41,062 bases of DNA, taken from the NCBI GenBank assembly GCA_013153405.1, contig JAADEM010000017.1, positions 1-41,062 of the forward strand, given 5' to 3'. Positions 8,910-18,702 of this stretch are shown in pieces; position 1 is the first letter of the stretch, and the number at the start of each line of letters is the position of its first letter. The translations under genes were made by a program, and so were the position numbers. Under the pieces are notes generated by a model, which worked only from the letters and a program-made list of their open reading frames with translations, was not told where the DNA came from and did not search any database. This stretch comes from Chlorobiota bacterium (lineage in GTDB: Bacteria > Bacteroidota > Bacteroidia > Bacteroidales > Marinilabiliaceae).

Positions 8910-9953
8910 CTACTTCACTTCCTTTAATATTATTATATATACGGGAAGGTGATCGCTGTATCCTGCCTTATAAGTATCCCCCACATAAGTTCTGTGCGGA
9001 TAACCTTTATACCTACCGGTTTTGTTAATCAGCATTTTATCATTAAAAACATGAGCAACGCGAAACTTGTATGTAGAATAGTCATTCCCCAGGAATGCCT
9101 GTGAAATAATTATCTGGTCAAAAAGGTTCCAGTTGTCACGGTAAGCAAGTGAACCAATACCTTTTTTATACATCTTATACATAGGATTATACATATCTCC
9201 CTCTTTCAGTTTCTTCTTATCCCCGACAGCCCTGAGGTAAACCATCAGACTTTCATTTATCGGATCATCGTTCAAATCACCCATAACTGCAATCTTGGCC
9301 TTACTGTCAATATTAAGAATTGAATCAACAAGAGAACGGGTCAGTTGCGCAGCAGCATCACGTAAATGACGGCTCCTTGCTTCTCCTCCCCTTCTCGAAG
9401 GCCAGTGGTTTACAATAAAATGCATCTCCTCACCATCGAAGAAACCTGTAACCACAAGCTGATCCCGTGTATACAAACGCTTCCCGTCATCTCCTTTTAT
9501 TAATAATGGAACGGCCCGGCTATTAGTTACCTTAAAATACCTGGGCTGATACAGCAGAGCCACATCAATGCCACGCTTATCGGGTGAGTCATAATGAACG
9601 ATCTGGTAATTCTGCTCCTTTAAAGCCTCATCGTTTACAAGATCCTCTAATACACCTCGGTTCTCAATCTCACTCACTCCTATTACTGCAGGACCAGGAA
9701 GCCCTTCTTTCGAACCTATTTTAGATATAACAGTTGCCATATGATGAATCTTTTCCCAGTACTTATCTCCGGTCCACTTCTTTCTACCGGCCGGAGTAAA
9801 TTCCGTATCACGCACATTCGGACTGTCAATTGTGTCAAATAGATTCTCAAGATTGTAAAATGCAATTGCTCCCGCTTTATAGTTCTGAGAATTTAACTTT
9901 TTTAGCGGCGAAAAACTTACAATTAGTAGTAAAAAAATCAGTTTTATTTTCAT
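8910..9953 (-). CDS. Secreted endonuclease/exonuclease/phosphatase family protein
   Basis: I place the start at the ATG at 9953 because it gives a clean Sec signal (MKIKLIFLLLIVSFSPL, cleavage near LNSQ); a 30-residue longer frame exists but begins with an unlikely charged leader. The 347-residue product has the DNase I-like fold signature: NLENLF near the mature N-terminus, the metal-binding Glu in GVSEIENRGVLEDLV, the catalytic His in NHWPSRRGG, GDLNDDP and the terminal SDHLPV. The substrate could be nucleic acid or a phosphate ester. It is transcribed divergently from a TonB receptor/DUF5689 operon across 137 bases, which suggests joint control and an extracellular or periplasmic nutrient-scavenging job (inference). 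Confidence 0.9.
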   Translation of the reverse strand: MKIKLIFLLLIVSFSPLKKLNSQNYKAGAIAFYNLENLFDTIDSPNVRDTEFTPAGRKKWTGDKYWEKIHHMATVISKIGSKEGLPGPAVIGVSEIENRGVLEDLVNDEALKEQNYQIVHYDSPDKRGIDVALLYQPRYFKVTNSRAVPLLIKGDDGKRLYTRDQLVVTGFFDGEEMHFIVNHWPSRRGGEARSRHLRDAAAQLTRSLVDSILNIDSKAKIAVMGDLNDDPINESLMVYLRAVGDKKKLKEGDMYNPMYKMYKKGIGSLAYRDNWNLFDQIIISQAFLGNDYSTYKFRVAHVFNDKMLINKTGRYKGYPHRTYVGDTYKAGYSDHLPVYIIILKEVK

Positions 9954-10090
9954 TGTTTCAGATTGTTTATTTGAGGTTGTTAAATTACTAAATTTTGTTA
10001 AAAAACAACTTTTTTTTATTACTTTAGCAACTTCCTTTTTCAAATAACCTTACCCCTGTTTTACTTAGTTTTAATTAACCTTAACAAACT

Positions 10091-12787
10091 ATGTTGAAAG
10101 TAAAAATTCTATTCTTTTATCTGTCATTTACAATTTGGATAAATGCACAGAATGCCTCAATATCGGGAATCGTTAAAGACCTCGATACAGGTAACGGACT
10201 GCCGGATGTAACTATACAGGCGGAAAACACAAATTTCAAGACCCTTACTGATGAAAAAGGGCAGTACACTCTCGAGCTGACGGGAGGAGAGAAATACACT
10301 ATTATTTTTGAATTGCCCGGTTATACAACTGTTACCAGGGATGTAGAACTTAAACCGGGTGAAAAGAAAACAATGAGCGACATTACACTGTCAATGTTGT
10401 CTCATTTTCAGCAAGACATCCCTACTATCTCATTTACTGAATCGGGAAGTGAAAACGCATTGGAATCACAGTCTATTCACGGACTGCTCAACTCATCAAA
10501 AGATGTTTTTGTTTCCACTGCTGCTTACACTTTCGGTACGGCCAGATTCCGTATAAGGGGATACGATTCAGATCTGTCAAAAGTTGTTCTGAATGGGTTC
10601 ATTGCCAATGAAGAAGAATCGGGCAGGCCTTATTGGTCAAACTGGGGCGGCTTAAACGATGTTATGAGAAACACCGTTATTACAACTGATCCTTCTCCTC
10701 AGGGAGAAATCTATGAACCACTGGGAGGTGTTACTAATATTATTACCCGTGCTTCGGAATACCGACCGGGAACAAAAGTGGTTTACTCCAACTCGAACCG
10801 TACTTACCGAAACCGTTTGATGATGACATATTCAACCGGTTTATTAAAAAACAACTGGGCATTTACATTCTCTTATTCAAGGCGCTGGAGCGACGAAGGA
10901 TATGTAGAAGCCACTTTTTATGATGCCAACAGTTTCTTTGCATCAATTGAAAAGAAATTCGGCAACAAACACTCTCTGAATTTTACATTTCTGGACGCCA
11001 TCTACGAGAGAGGTGTTGGAGGTGCCAGTGTACAGGAAGTGTACGATATTCTTGACGATAATTACTACAATCCGTACTGGGGATATCAGGGCGGAGAGAA
11101 AAGAAACTCAAGAGTGCGTAGCAGTAACAAACCGTTATTTACCCTGAACCACCTCTGGAATATTTCAGAAAACACTACACTGAAAAGTACAGTTGGATAC
11201 TGGTTCGGTAAATCAGGTTACACTGCTCTAAACTGGCAGGATGTGGCAGATCCTCGTCCCGATTATTATCGATATCTGCCCAGTTATTATACCGATCCGG
11301 CCGACAAAGAGAGAATTACCGAACTTTGGCAAACCGATCCTTCTTATAGCCACATCAACTGGGATCATTTTTACTACACAAACAGTAAAAACCTATATAC
11401 AGTTGAGGATGCTTATGGAATCGAGGGCAATAATGTTACAGGCAATCGTTCAAAATACATAGTGGAAGATCGAAGAAACGACATTTCACAGTTCCAGTTT
11501 AACTCAAATTTCGAGCACGATTTTAACAGTGGATATCAAATAAATGCCGGTCTGAATGTGGACATTTACAGAGGAGAAAGCTTTAATGAAGTGGATGACC
11601 TGCTTGGTGGTGATTACTGGTTTGATATTGACAAATTTGCAGACAGAGATTTTCCGGGCAATACCGATGTTATACAAAATGACCTGAATAACCCTAATAA
11701 TGTGGTTTATGAAGGTGATAAATTCGGTCATTACTACAGATCATGGATACGCAACGGTGACCTGTGGGCCATAGGTAAATACGATGCCGACAAGTTCAGT
11801 CTATATTTTGGCGGTAACATAAAATATACCGTATTCTGGCGTCAGGGAATGTTTCGCAAAGGTCTGTTCCCTGATAATTCCTATGGAGACTCAGAAAAAC
11901 AGGAATTCACTACTTTCGGTATAAAAGCCGGTGGTGAATACAGAATAACCGGACGACATATCATTAATACAAACCTGTCGTATGGTACAAGGCCTCCCCT
12001 ATTCCGAAACTCTTTTGTTTCGCCGCGTACCCGTAATGATGTTGTTCCCGGACTTACAGATGAAACCTATTACTCTGCTGACCTGAGTTATAACTATCGT
12101 TCACCATCTCTCACTGCCAGGGTAACCGGATATTACACACGGTTGAATGACCAGGTTCACAATATGAACTTCTACCATGAAGATCTGAATACTTTCGTAA
12201 ACTATTCGATGACTGGTATCGACAAGGAATACAAAGGATTTGAAATTGGAGCCAGTTACAAACTTACAGCTACAATTTCGGCCAACATGGCTGCAGGAAT
12301 AGGAAGGTATCTTTATAAGTCAGACCCTAAAGTAATAATTACCCAGGATAACAACCAGCAAGTTCTTGAAACCGGTGAAGTGTATGCGTACAACTTCCGT
12401 CTGCCGGGAACTCCGCTTACTGCTGTTTCTTTAGGTCTGAAATACAACTCTCCGAAATACTGGTGGGTAGGTGTAAACGGTAGCTATTTCGACGACATAT
12501 ATATTGATTTTAATCCTGTACCACGTTCTACTTACCTTTACTGGTCTGAACCACAGAAACAGGACGGAGCTTTTATTCTTGATGCTTTCATTGGTAAAAG
12601 CTGGAGAATTCACGGCACTTACATCTCTTTAAGTGGTAATTTCAGTAATATAACCAATAACACTGACTTTGTAACAGGCGGTTATGAACAATTAAGATTC
12701 AATCCTCTGCGTCAGGATTTGCATCAACCTAAATATTATTATGCATACGGATTCAATTATTTTGTTAACCTGAGCGTAAGCTTCTAA
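10091..12787 (+). CDS. TonB-dependent outer-membrane receptor
   Basis: The 898-residue product starts with a signal peptide, then a carboxypeptidase-regulatory-like (Ig-fold) domain at about 20-105 (ASISGIVKDLDTGNGLPDVTIQ). A plug domain follows (FRIRGYDSDLSKVVLNG, GGVTNIITRAS), and then a large beta-barrel rich in aromatic strands ending in NYFVNLSVSF, the typical terminal-Phe barrel signal. It would import a ligand across the outer membrane using TonB energy. It is not a canonical SusC: no SusD gene follows; instead two DUF5689 lipoproteins do, 17 and 48 bases apart. A weak -7-like TACTTTAG lies at 10020-10027. The ligand is unknown; the divergent nuclease hints at nucleic-acid or phosphate compounds. 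Confidence 0.92.
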   Translation: MLKVKILFFYLSFTIWINAQNASISGIVKDLDTGNGLPDVTIQAENTNFKTLTDEKGQYTLELTGGEKYTIIFELPGYTTVTRDVELKPGEKKTMSDITLSMLSHFQQDIPTISFTESGSENALESQSIHGLLNSSKDVFVSTAAYTFGTARFRIRGYDSDLSKVVLNGFIANEEESGRPYWSNWGGLNDVMRNTVITTDPSPQGEIYEPLGGVTNIITRASEYRPGTKVVYSNSNRTYRNRLMMTYSTGLLKNNWAFTFSYSRRWSDEGYVEATFYDANSFFASIEKKFGNKHSLNFTFLDAIYERGVGGASVQEVYDILDDNYYNPYWGYQGGEKRNSRVRSSNKPLFTLNHLWNISENTTLKSTVGYWFGKSGYTALNWQDVADPRPDYYRYLPSYYTDPADKERITELWQTDPSYSHINWDHFYYTNSKNLYTVEDAYGIEGNNVTGNRSKYIVEDRRNDISQFQFNSNFEHDFNSGYQINAGLNVDIYRGESFNEVDDLLGGDYWFDIDKFADRDFPGNTDVIQNDLNNPNNVVYEGDKFGHYYRSWIRNGDLWAIGKYDADKFSLYFGGNIKYTVFWRQGMFRKGLFPDNSYGDSEKQEFTTFGIKAGGEYRITGRHIINTNLSYGTRPPLFRNSFVSPRTRNDVVPGLTDETYYSADLSYNYRSPSLTARVTGYYTRLNDQVHNMNFYHEDLNTFVNYSMTGIDKEYKGFEIGASYKLTATISANMAAGIGRYLYKSDPKVIITQDNNQQVLETGEVYAYNFRLPGTPLTAVSLGLKYNSPKYWWVGVNGSYFDDIYIDFNPVPRSTYLYWSEPQKQDGAFILDAFIGKSWRIHGTYISLSGNFSNITNNTDFVTGGYEQLRFNPLRQDLHQPKYYYAYGFNYFVNLSVSF

Positions 12788-12804
12788 CCGTAAAAAGTAA
12801 CATT

Positions 12805-14139
12805 ATGAAAAAGACATATAATATATATATAAAGTTAATCACAGTTGTTGCCTTTATTACGGTAATGACAGGGTGTGTTGATAAAAATGATACACCACCC
12901 GATCTTCCGCCTTTCACCCCCGGAACCATCGTTCCTATCTCAGAGATACATGAAATGTACGGAGGTGAAATGATGCAGATTACAGACAACATTTCGATTG
13001 CCGGAACCATAGTAATGGACGATGCACAAGGAAACCTGTATAAAGAAGTTGTAATACAGGACACTTCGTCGGGGCTGTTTATTCTGCTTGATACAAGCAA
13101 AGGTCTTTTGCAGGGTGATTCGGTTGTTATAAATTGTAAAGGGTTATATCTTGACGATTACAACGGGCTGTTACAACTGGGAGGTGTTCCATACACAGAC
13201 CTTTCAGGAAACAAACGACTGTCAGGATTTAATGCCGATGACAAATCGAAAAAGTATGCCATTAATCTGGAAACTCATCCAAAAGTAATGAGCATAGAAG
13301 AGCTGAATGCAGGAGATTATCAGGGACAGCTTGTTAAACTTGAACATGTGGAGTTTATTAAAACTCTAATCGGAAGAACCTATGCTGATGCAGAAAACCT
13401 TCAGGCAATGAACCGTCCTTTGGTTGATTGCGGAGGAAACACCACTATTGTACGTACAAGCGGATATGCATACTTTGCCGATTCGTTACTGCCAACCGGA
13501 AACGGATCTATTATTGGTGTTGTTTCTGTTTATCGTGACACAAAACAGTTATTGATTCGTCACCTTAGAGATGTAAACATGAACTATACACGCTGTGAAG
13601 ACGGAGGTGGTGTGGATGGAGACGTTCTTATTTTTGAAAACTTCAACAACCTAGGAAGATATGGTGATTTTGACATCCCGGGTTGGCTTGCAGTTGCCGA
13701 AACAGGAAGCAAAAACTGGTACGGAGACGGATACGATGGAACAACAGCAGAAATATCTGCATATAATTCAGGCGATGATTCAAATATTGCATGGATGGTA
13801 ACACCGGCTATCGAACTCTCAGGATATGACAACTATATCATGGATTTCCTCACTGGTTATAAATATTGGAAAGGTGATATTCTTGATGTATTGATATCGA
13901 CCGATTACAACGGCAACGGTGAGCCATGGACTGCAACATGGACAAAACTTGAAGCAAGAATTGCTACCGAAGGCGATCCCACATACGATCAGACCGGAGG
14001 TTACATAAGCTCAGGTGAGATTGATCTTTCTGCCTATAATGGTTCTTCAGTTTACATTGCATTCCGTTACAACGGAAGTGGTAATGATGGACTGACCACC
14101 AAGTACAGAGTTGATAACTTCAGAGTGTATGCAAATTAG
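12805..14139 (+). CDS. DUF5689 / choice-of-anchor J surface lipoprotein
   Basis: An SPase II signal ends in MTGC (Cys24). Residues about 40-260 form a DUF5689-type region (ITDNISIAGTIVMDDAQGNLYKEV, GDSVVINCKGLYLDDYNGLLQLGG, LVKLEHVEF), a beta-rich domain resembling OB-fold ligand binders. Residues about 275-444 form a choice-of-anchor-J-like jelly roll (ENFNNLGRYGDFDIPGWLA, DDSNIAWMVTPAIELSGYDN, VYIAFRYNG). The protein is likely surface-exposed and may be the ligand-capturing partner of the upstream receptor, in the position of SusD in polysaccharide loci (inference). It is the second gene of a three-gene operon. Confidence 0.88.
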   Translation: MKKTYNIYIKLITVVAFITVMTGCVDKNDTPPDLPPFTPGTIVPISEIHEMYGGEMMQITDNISIAGTIVMDDAQGNLYKEVVIQDTSSGLFILLDTSKGLLQGDSVVINCKGLYLDDYNGLLQLGGVPYTDLSGNKRLSGFNADDKSKKYAINLETHPKVMSIEELNAGDYQGQLVKLEHVEFIKTLIGRTYADAENLQAMNRPLVDCGGNTTIVRTSGYAYFADSLLPTGNGSIIGVVSVYRDTKQLLIRHLRDVNMNYTRCEDGGGVDGDVLIFENFNNLGRYGDFDIPGWLAVAETGSKNWYGDGYDGTTAEISAYNSGDDSNIAWMVTPAIELSGYDNYIMDFLTGYKYWKGDILDVLISTDYNGNGEPWTATWTKLEARIATEGDPTYDQTGGYISSGEIDLSAYNGSSVYIAFRYNGSGNDGLTTKYRVDNFRVYAN

Positions 14140-14187
14140 TAGGCAGTACCATAACTATTCTTTATGAACTTGACAAATAACAACAAT

Positions 14188-15861
14188 ATGAAAAGAATTA
14201 TTTTATACATAAATATTCTGATCCTGATATTCAGCGCCACCTCCTGTGACGACACAATAAAACCACCGGTTAAACCGGAAGAACACTACAACATAATTTC
14301 TATCAGAAGCCTGAAAGACAGACTTGATCTTTCAGTTGCCGATAGTGTGTATCTTGATGCTGACGAATATATTTCAGGCGTGGTTACTGCTAATGATGCT
14401 TCAGGCAACTTTTATAAGCAGATAAATATTCAGGATGCTACAGCAGGTCTTACTGTAAAAATAAACTCAACCGGACTTTCAGACCTGTACAGCCCGGGCG
14501 ATTCAATTATTATCTCCCTTAACGGCCTTTATCTAAGCGGCTATGCCGGAGTAAAACAGCTGGGCTCGTATTACGAAGATGATCTTGGAATAATTAAATT
14601 CGGAGGAATACCGTCTTTTGATATCCCCAATTACATCTTCAATAAAGGTTTTAAAGGTGAACCCGCTCCAAAAGTTGTTACCATACGTTCACTTACTGAT
14701 GACATGGAGGGAATGCTGGTGAAATTCGAGAACGTACAGTTCCGTTCCGATCAGATTGGTATGACATGGGCCGACGGAAGCTACAGCGGAAACCGGCTTT
14801 TAACCGATTGTGATACTACAATAATAGTCAGAACAAGCAGCTACGCCAGCTTTGCTCAGGATTTGCTTCCTGAGCTTAACGGTACTCTTGTCGGTATTTT
14901 CTCTTATTACTATACTGAATTTACCCACGACAGACAGATTTATATCAGAAACCTGGATGATGTAGTTTTCACTAATGAACGTTGCGACGACGGCTATGTG
15001 ACACCAATAGGCGACGGCTCTAAAGACAATCCGTACAATGTAGTGAAGGCTCAGGCCGTAAATAGCGGTGAAGGATGGGTAAAAGGTTACATTGTAGGTA
15101 CTGTTGATGGCATAAGCTGGGAAGATGATTCTAACCTGGAAGGCGATTTTCAGTCGAATACAAATATTATAATTGCCGACTCTCCTGACGAAACACGACT
15201 CGAATACTGTATGCCGGTACAACTCCCCGCAGGTGAAATCCGTGATGCTCTGAATCTTGTTGACAATCCTGATAACCAGAAAAAAGAGGTTATGGTTTAT
15301 GGTATACTTACATCTTATTACGGAGTTCCCGGCGTTAAGGAGACTTCTGGTTACTGGCTCGACGGAACAGGTGTTAATCCTGCATTCTTCTTCGAAGGAT
15401 TTAATTCCGATATAGGTTCGTTTACTGCATTCAATGTTACAGGAGCCGAAGAGTGGTCATGGTCAAGCTATGATAACGGATGTATGAAAGGTTCAGGATA
15501 CAACAGTGGCGCACATGCCAATGAAGACTGGCTTATCTCTCCGGCCATTGACCTTTCGTCAATAACCAGCGCTATCCTTACATTCAGGCATGCCTGGAAC
15601 TACAAAACCACAGAAAGTGATATTACACTATGGATATCAACTGACTTCGACGGTACATCATTACCAACCGAAAGCGGAACATGGACACAACTTACGATTC
15701 CGAATATTCCACCCGGAAATGACTGGACCTTCATTGATTCAGGCGACATTGACCTTTCAGCCTATTTAGGAAACAGTAGTGTTTATATTGCTTTCAAATA
15801 TCTGAGCAGTGACAGTGCTGCAAGCACATGGGAAATTGGAGAGGTTAAGATACGCGAATAA
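14188..15861 (+). CDS. DUF5689 / DUF6359-like / choice-of-anchor J surface lipoprotein
   Basis: The ATG at 14188 is chosen because it gives a compact lipoprotein signal ending in TSC (Cys20); the ATG at 14164 would add eight residues. The 557-residue product repeats the plan of the upstream gene: a DUF5689-like region (about 25-270; EYISGVVTANDASGNFYKQI, GDSIIISLNGLYLSGYAG). It adds an extra middle domain resembling DUF6359 (about 275-395; GSKDNPYNVVKAQAV, GWVKGYIVGTV) and a C-terminal jelly roll (about 400-557; ANEDWLISPAIDLSSITS). The two lipoproteins look like paralogues produced by duplication, with the middle domain inserted in one or lost from the other. It ends the operon at the terminator 15878-15912. 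Confidence 0.88.
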   Translation: MKRIILYINILILIFSATSCDDTIKPPVKPEEHYNIISIRSLKDRLDLSVADSVYLDADEYISGVVTANDASGNFYKQINIQDATAGLTVKINSTGLSDLYSPGDSIIISLNGLYLSGYAGVKQLGSYYEDDLGIIKFGGIPSFDIPNYIFNKGFKGEPAPKVVTIRSLTDDMEGMLVKFENVQFRSDQIGMTWADGSYSGNRLLTDCDTTIIVRTSSYASFAQDLLPELNGTLVGIFSYYYTEFTHDRQIYIRNLDDVVFTNERCDDGYVTPIGDGSKDNPYNVVKAQAVNSGEGWVKGYIVGTVDGISWEDDSNLEGDFQSNTNIIIADSPDETRLEYCMPVQLPAGEIRDALNLVDNPDNQKKEVMVYGILTSYYGVPGVKETSGYWLDGTGVNPAFFFEGFNSDIGSFTAFNVTGAEEWSWSSYDNGCMKGSGYNSGAHANEDWLISPAIDLSSITSAILTFRHAWNYKTTESDITLWISTDFDGTSLPTESGTWTQLTIPNIPPGNDWTFIDSGDIDLSAYLGNSSVYIAFKYLSSDSAASTWEIGEVKIRE

Positions 15862-15877
15862 CACATAATAATCTTAC

Positions 15878-15912
15878 AAAAAAAGGCTTCGTATAAAACG
15901 AAGCCTTTTTTT
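15878..15912 (+). terminator. Terminator of the TonB/DUF5689 operon
   Basis: AAAAAAAGGCTTCGT pairs perfectly with ACGAAGCCTTTTTTT around ATAAA, a 15-bp stem including the A/T flanks. It lies 16 bases after the stop codon. Confidence 0.95.
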
Positions 15913-16138
15913 GTCAATAAGGAATATATTTTCTCATCCTTAATGGCATTTGTAACAAAGTATAAACAACGAAAAAGGACAAACAACCTGATAATCTATC
16001 TGTATTGTCATCATAAACTGATAACCATCCCCTATTTATAACATGTTAATTGTTCTATGCAGTATTCATTAAAACACCCACACACTACTTTCATTTTTTT
16101 TATTTCTACGCCGTTTTTATTATTTTTTATAATTATTT

Positions 16139-16169
16139 TTTGGTTTTTACTTTTGATTTGATATTTTTG
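16139..16169 (+). promoter_or_regulatory. Bacteroidota-type promoter for asnB
   Basis: TATTTTTG (16162-16169) matches TAnnTTTG, and TTTG (16139-16142) lies 19 bases upstream as the -33 element. The stretch 15913-16138 before it is AT-rich and holds no gene that I can see. Confidence 0.7.
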
Positions 16170-16221
16170 CAAGGAAATAATTATTAATTCAACACCATTT
16201 ACAAAATAAAATTAGATTAAC

Positions 16222-17808
16222 ATGTGTGGTTTTACAGTTTACACGGGAAGCGACAAGAAGGAGCGGTTGTCTATAGCCCACGAGTTCACTAAAATAAAAT
16301 ATCGTGGTCCTGACAGCTCAATTATAAGAGATTTCGGAGATGAGGGATGGATGGGATTTCATCGTTTAAGCATTATGGACCTTTCTCCCAAAGGTAACCA
16401 GCCAATCGTTTATAAGAATATAAATTTAGTTTGTAATGGTGAAGTATATAATTATAACGAATTAAGGGCTCAGTATGAAGACAAATACGAATTCAGGTCA
16501 CATAGCGACAGTGAAGTTATAATACCCCTTTTCCTTGACAAAGGAATAGAAGAAACAGCCAAAGCACTTGATGCTGAATATGTATTTGTAATTTACGACT
16601 CGGTAGAAAAGAAATATTTTGCCGCCCGCGATCCTATCGGAATACGTCCTCTGTTTTACGGATATTCCAAAGCAACCGGTGAAATAGCTTTTGCCAGTGA
16701 AATGAAGTCTTTGCACGAGATATGTGACGAAGTTAAGCCTTTTCCTCCGGGACATTACTACGACGGAGAATTCCATTGCTATCACGATATATCAAAAGTT
16801 GAAAAATTTGTAGATCACGATCTTGATGAAATATTCAAAAATATAAACGAAAAACTTACCAAAGGAATTGAGAAACGGCTTCAGTCGGATGTACCGGTAG
16901 GTTTCCTTTTGAGTGGCGGCCTGGACTCAAGTATTGTTTGTGCAATAGGTGCACGTCTGATAGACGAACCGATAAAAACATTTGCCGTAGGAATTGAAGA
17001 CGGCCCGATTGACACCAAATATGCACGTCAGGTTGCTGATTACCTTGGCACTGACCATACCGAGGTATTATTCACAAAACAGGACATATTCGACACTTTA
17101 AGTCATCTGATATATACAACTGAAACTTTTGATATCACAACTATCAGGGCCTCGATGGGTATGTATTTAGTAAGTAAATATATAGCCGAAAACACTGACA
17201 TCAAGGTTCTGATGACAGGAGAGATTAGCGACGAGATATTCGGATACAAGTACACCGATTTTGCCCCTACTCCCGAAGAGTTTCAGAAAGAAGCCGAGAA
17301 ACGTATACGCGAAATATATATGTATGATGTGCTTCGTGCCGACCGTACAATATCATGTCACGGTCTTGAAGCCCGTGTTCCATTCGGGGATCTCGATTTT
17401 GTGAATTATGTTATGAGCATAAAACCCGAGAAAAAGATGAACTTCACTGGAATAGGAAAATATCTGCTCCGAAAGGCTTTCGAAGGCGACTACCTGCCTC
17501 AAGATATTCTTTACCGTGAAAAAGCTGCTTTCTCCGATGCTGTAGGCCACAGCGTTGTTGATTACCTGAAAGAATATGCAGAACAGACTTATTCGGACGA
17601 AGAATTTGAAACATTGAGAAAGAAATACACTCACGCTACACCATTCACAAAAGAATCGCTGTTATACCGCGAGATCTTCGAGCAGTACTACCCCGGCAGA
17701 AGCGAAGTAATAAAAGACTTCTGGATGCCTAATAAAACATGGGAGAACTGTGATGTTGACGACCCGAGCGCCCGTGTTCTTCCAAACTATGGTGCCAGCG
17801 GAATCTAA
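16222..17808 (+). CDS. asnB: Asparagine synthase (glutamine-hydrolysing)
   Basis: It forms asparagine from aspartate, glutamine and ATP in the cytoplasm. Cys2 (MCGF) is the Ntn glutaminase nucleophile, and residues 2 to about 190 form that domain, with RGPD, GFHRLSIMDLS and CNGEVYN. The synthetase domain carries the PP-loop SGGLDSS near residue 230. Downstream TGEISDEIFGYKY and CHGLEARVPFGD correspond to conserved substrate-site segments. The 528-residue length is slightly shorter than the 554 residues of the E. coli enzyme, which is normal for this group. It is monocistronic with its own promoter and terminator. Confidence 0.96.
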   Translation: MCGFTVYTGSDKKERLSIAHEFTKIKYRGPDSSIIRDFGDEGWMGFHRLSIMDLSPKGNQPIVYKNINLVCNGEVYNYNELRAQYEDKYEFRSHSDSEVIIPLFLDKGIEETAKALDAEYVFVIYDSVEKKYFAARDPIGIRPLFYGYSKATGEIAFASEMKSLHEICDEVKPFPPGHYYDGEFHCYHDISKVEKFVDHDLDEIFKNINEKLTKGIEKRLQSDVPVGFLLSGGLDSSIVCAIGARLIDEPIKTFAVGIEDGPIDTKYARQVADYLGTDHTEVLFTKQDIFDTLSHLIYTTETFDITTIRASMGMYLVSKYIAENTDIKVLMTGEISDEIFGYKYTDFAPTPEEFQKEAEKRIREIYMYDVLRADRTISCHGLEARVPFGDLDFVNYVMSIKPEKKMNFTGIGKYLLRKAFEGDYLPQDILYREKAAFSDAVGHSVVDYLKEYAEQTYSDEEFETLRKKYTHATPFTKESLLYREIFEQYYPGRSEVIKDFWMPNKTWENCDVDDPSARVLPNYGASGI

Positions 17809-17876
17809 ACCAAGGCTAAACTTGTTAATTCTACGCATAAAAGGTGAATTAACAAACATCCCCCAATAGTGTTTAT

Positions 17877-17914
17877 AACCAAAGAAGGCAGCCATATGGC
17901 TGCCTTCTTTGGTT
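17877..17914. terminator. Bidirectional terminator between convergent genes
   Basis: A perfect 38-base palindrome, AACCAAAGAAGGCAGCCAT plus its reverse complement, lies between asnB and the minus-strand yccF-like gene. The flanking A and T runs are short, so termination is likely but the T tract is not ideal. Confidence 0.85.
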
Positions 17915-17925
17915 ATTGCTGATTC

Positions 17926-18303
17926 TTAATCTACTATAACAACCTCCTTCCCGAAAGGAGTAAGAGCAAGTCCGGCAAGTTTAAAATGCTGCTTGCCAAA
18001 AGGTATTCCGATTATGGTAATGCTGAACAAAACACCAAAAATAAGATGAGATAAACTAATCCATATACCACCTGTAATTATCCATAACAGATTCATAAAA
18101 GTAGACAAACAACCACTGCTTCCTTTTGTGGATACTATTTCCTTGCCGAATGGCCACAATGCCACAAATGCCAGCTTCAACGTCTGTATTCCGAAAGGAA
18201 TACCAATAATTGTAAAGATCAAAATAAGACTTGAAACAACGTACTCAACTGCAATAAAAACCCCTCCAAACAGCAGCCAGATTATATTCCCCAGTGTATT
18301 CAT
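17926..18303 (-). CDS. yccF: YccF domain-containing inner-membrane protein
   Basis: The 125-residue protein consists of two copies of the YccF (DUF307) unit. Each has a hydrophobic helix pair and the signature IIGIPFG followed by a K-L-A segment and PFGKE (about residues 33-55 and 95-120). It should be a small inner-membrane protein with unknown biochemical role. It starts 12 bases after the stop of the SRPBCC gene and is probably cotranscribed with it. It converges on asnB, with a strong palindromic terminator between. Confidence 0.9.
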   Translation of the reverse strand: MNTLGNIIWLLFGGVFIAVEYVVSSLILIFTIIGIPFGIQTLKLAFVALWPFGKEIVSTKGSSGCLSTFMNLLWIITGGIWISLSHLIFGVLFSITIIGIPFGKQHFKLAGLALTPFGKEVVIVD

Positions 18304-18315
18304 AGATTTCTGATA

Positions 18316-18702
18316 TCAGTCTACCTCCACAAACTCTTTTATAGCTCCAAGATAGCTCTCCTCCCAGCCTTCTTTAATATCTTCGTAGTCTTCTTCAGGG
18401 ATATTGGTCTGGGTAACCTCAATCTGAGTCTTACCCCCCTGTTTGAAAAGCTTGATTGTAACAATTGACTGCTCAGGGCGATCACCGAAGTACCACTCCT
18501 GAACTATTTTAAAATTCTCTTCAAATTCAATATTACGGCCTGCAATAGCACCCTCCCACAGTTCAAATTCACTTCCCGGCTCTGTAGACATAACAGCAGG
18601 ACTATCGGTCCACAGTTCAATAGCAAAAGGATTGGTAAGAGCAGCATAAATATCTTCCGGCTCTGCCTTCACCTTTATCCGCAGTTTCATATCTTTTGTC
18701 AT
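18316..18702 (-). CDS. SRPBCC / AHSA1-like START-domain protein
   Basis: The 128-residue product matches the helix-grip fold of activator-of-Hsp90-like proteins: KVKAEPEDIYAALTNPFAIELWTDSPAVM, then SEFELWEGAIAGRNIEFE, KIVQEWYFGD, and a final helix EGWEESYLGAIKEFVE. Such proteins bind hydrophobic ligands or partners; the actual role here is unknown. An internal ATG at residue 5 is an alternative start, but the first ATG is preceded by a recognisable AGAGGAG about 8 bases upstream, which is unusual for this genome. Likely cotranscribed with the yccF-like gene. Confidence 0.85.
   Translation of the reverse strand: MTKDMKLRIKVKAEPEDIYAALTNPFAIELWTDSPAVMSTEPGSEFELWEGAIAGRNIEFEENFKIVQEWYFGDRPEQSIVTIKLFKQGGKTQIEVTQTNIPEEDYEDIKEGWEESYLGAIKEFVEVD

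Noticed and set aside
10091..15861. A canonical SusC/SusD polysaccharide-utilisation locus
   Set aside because: No SusD-type protein follows the receptor and no glycoside hydrolase lies in the locus; the partner lipoproteins are DUF5689/jelly-roll type.
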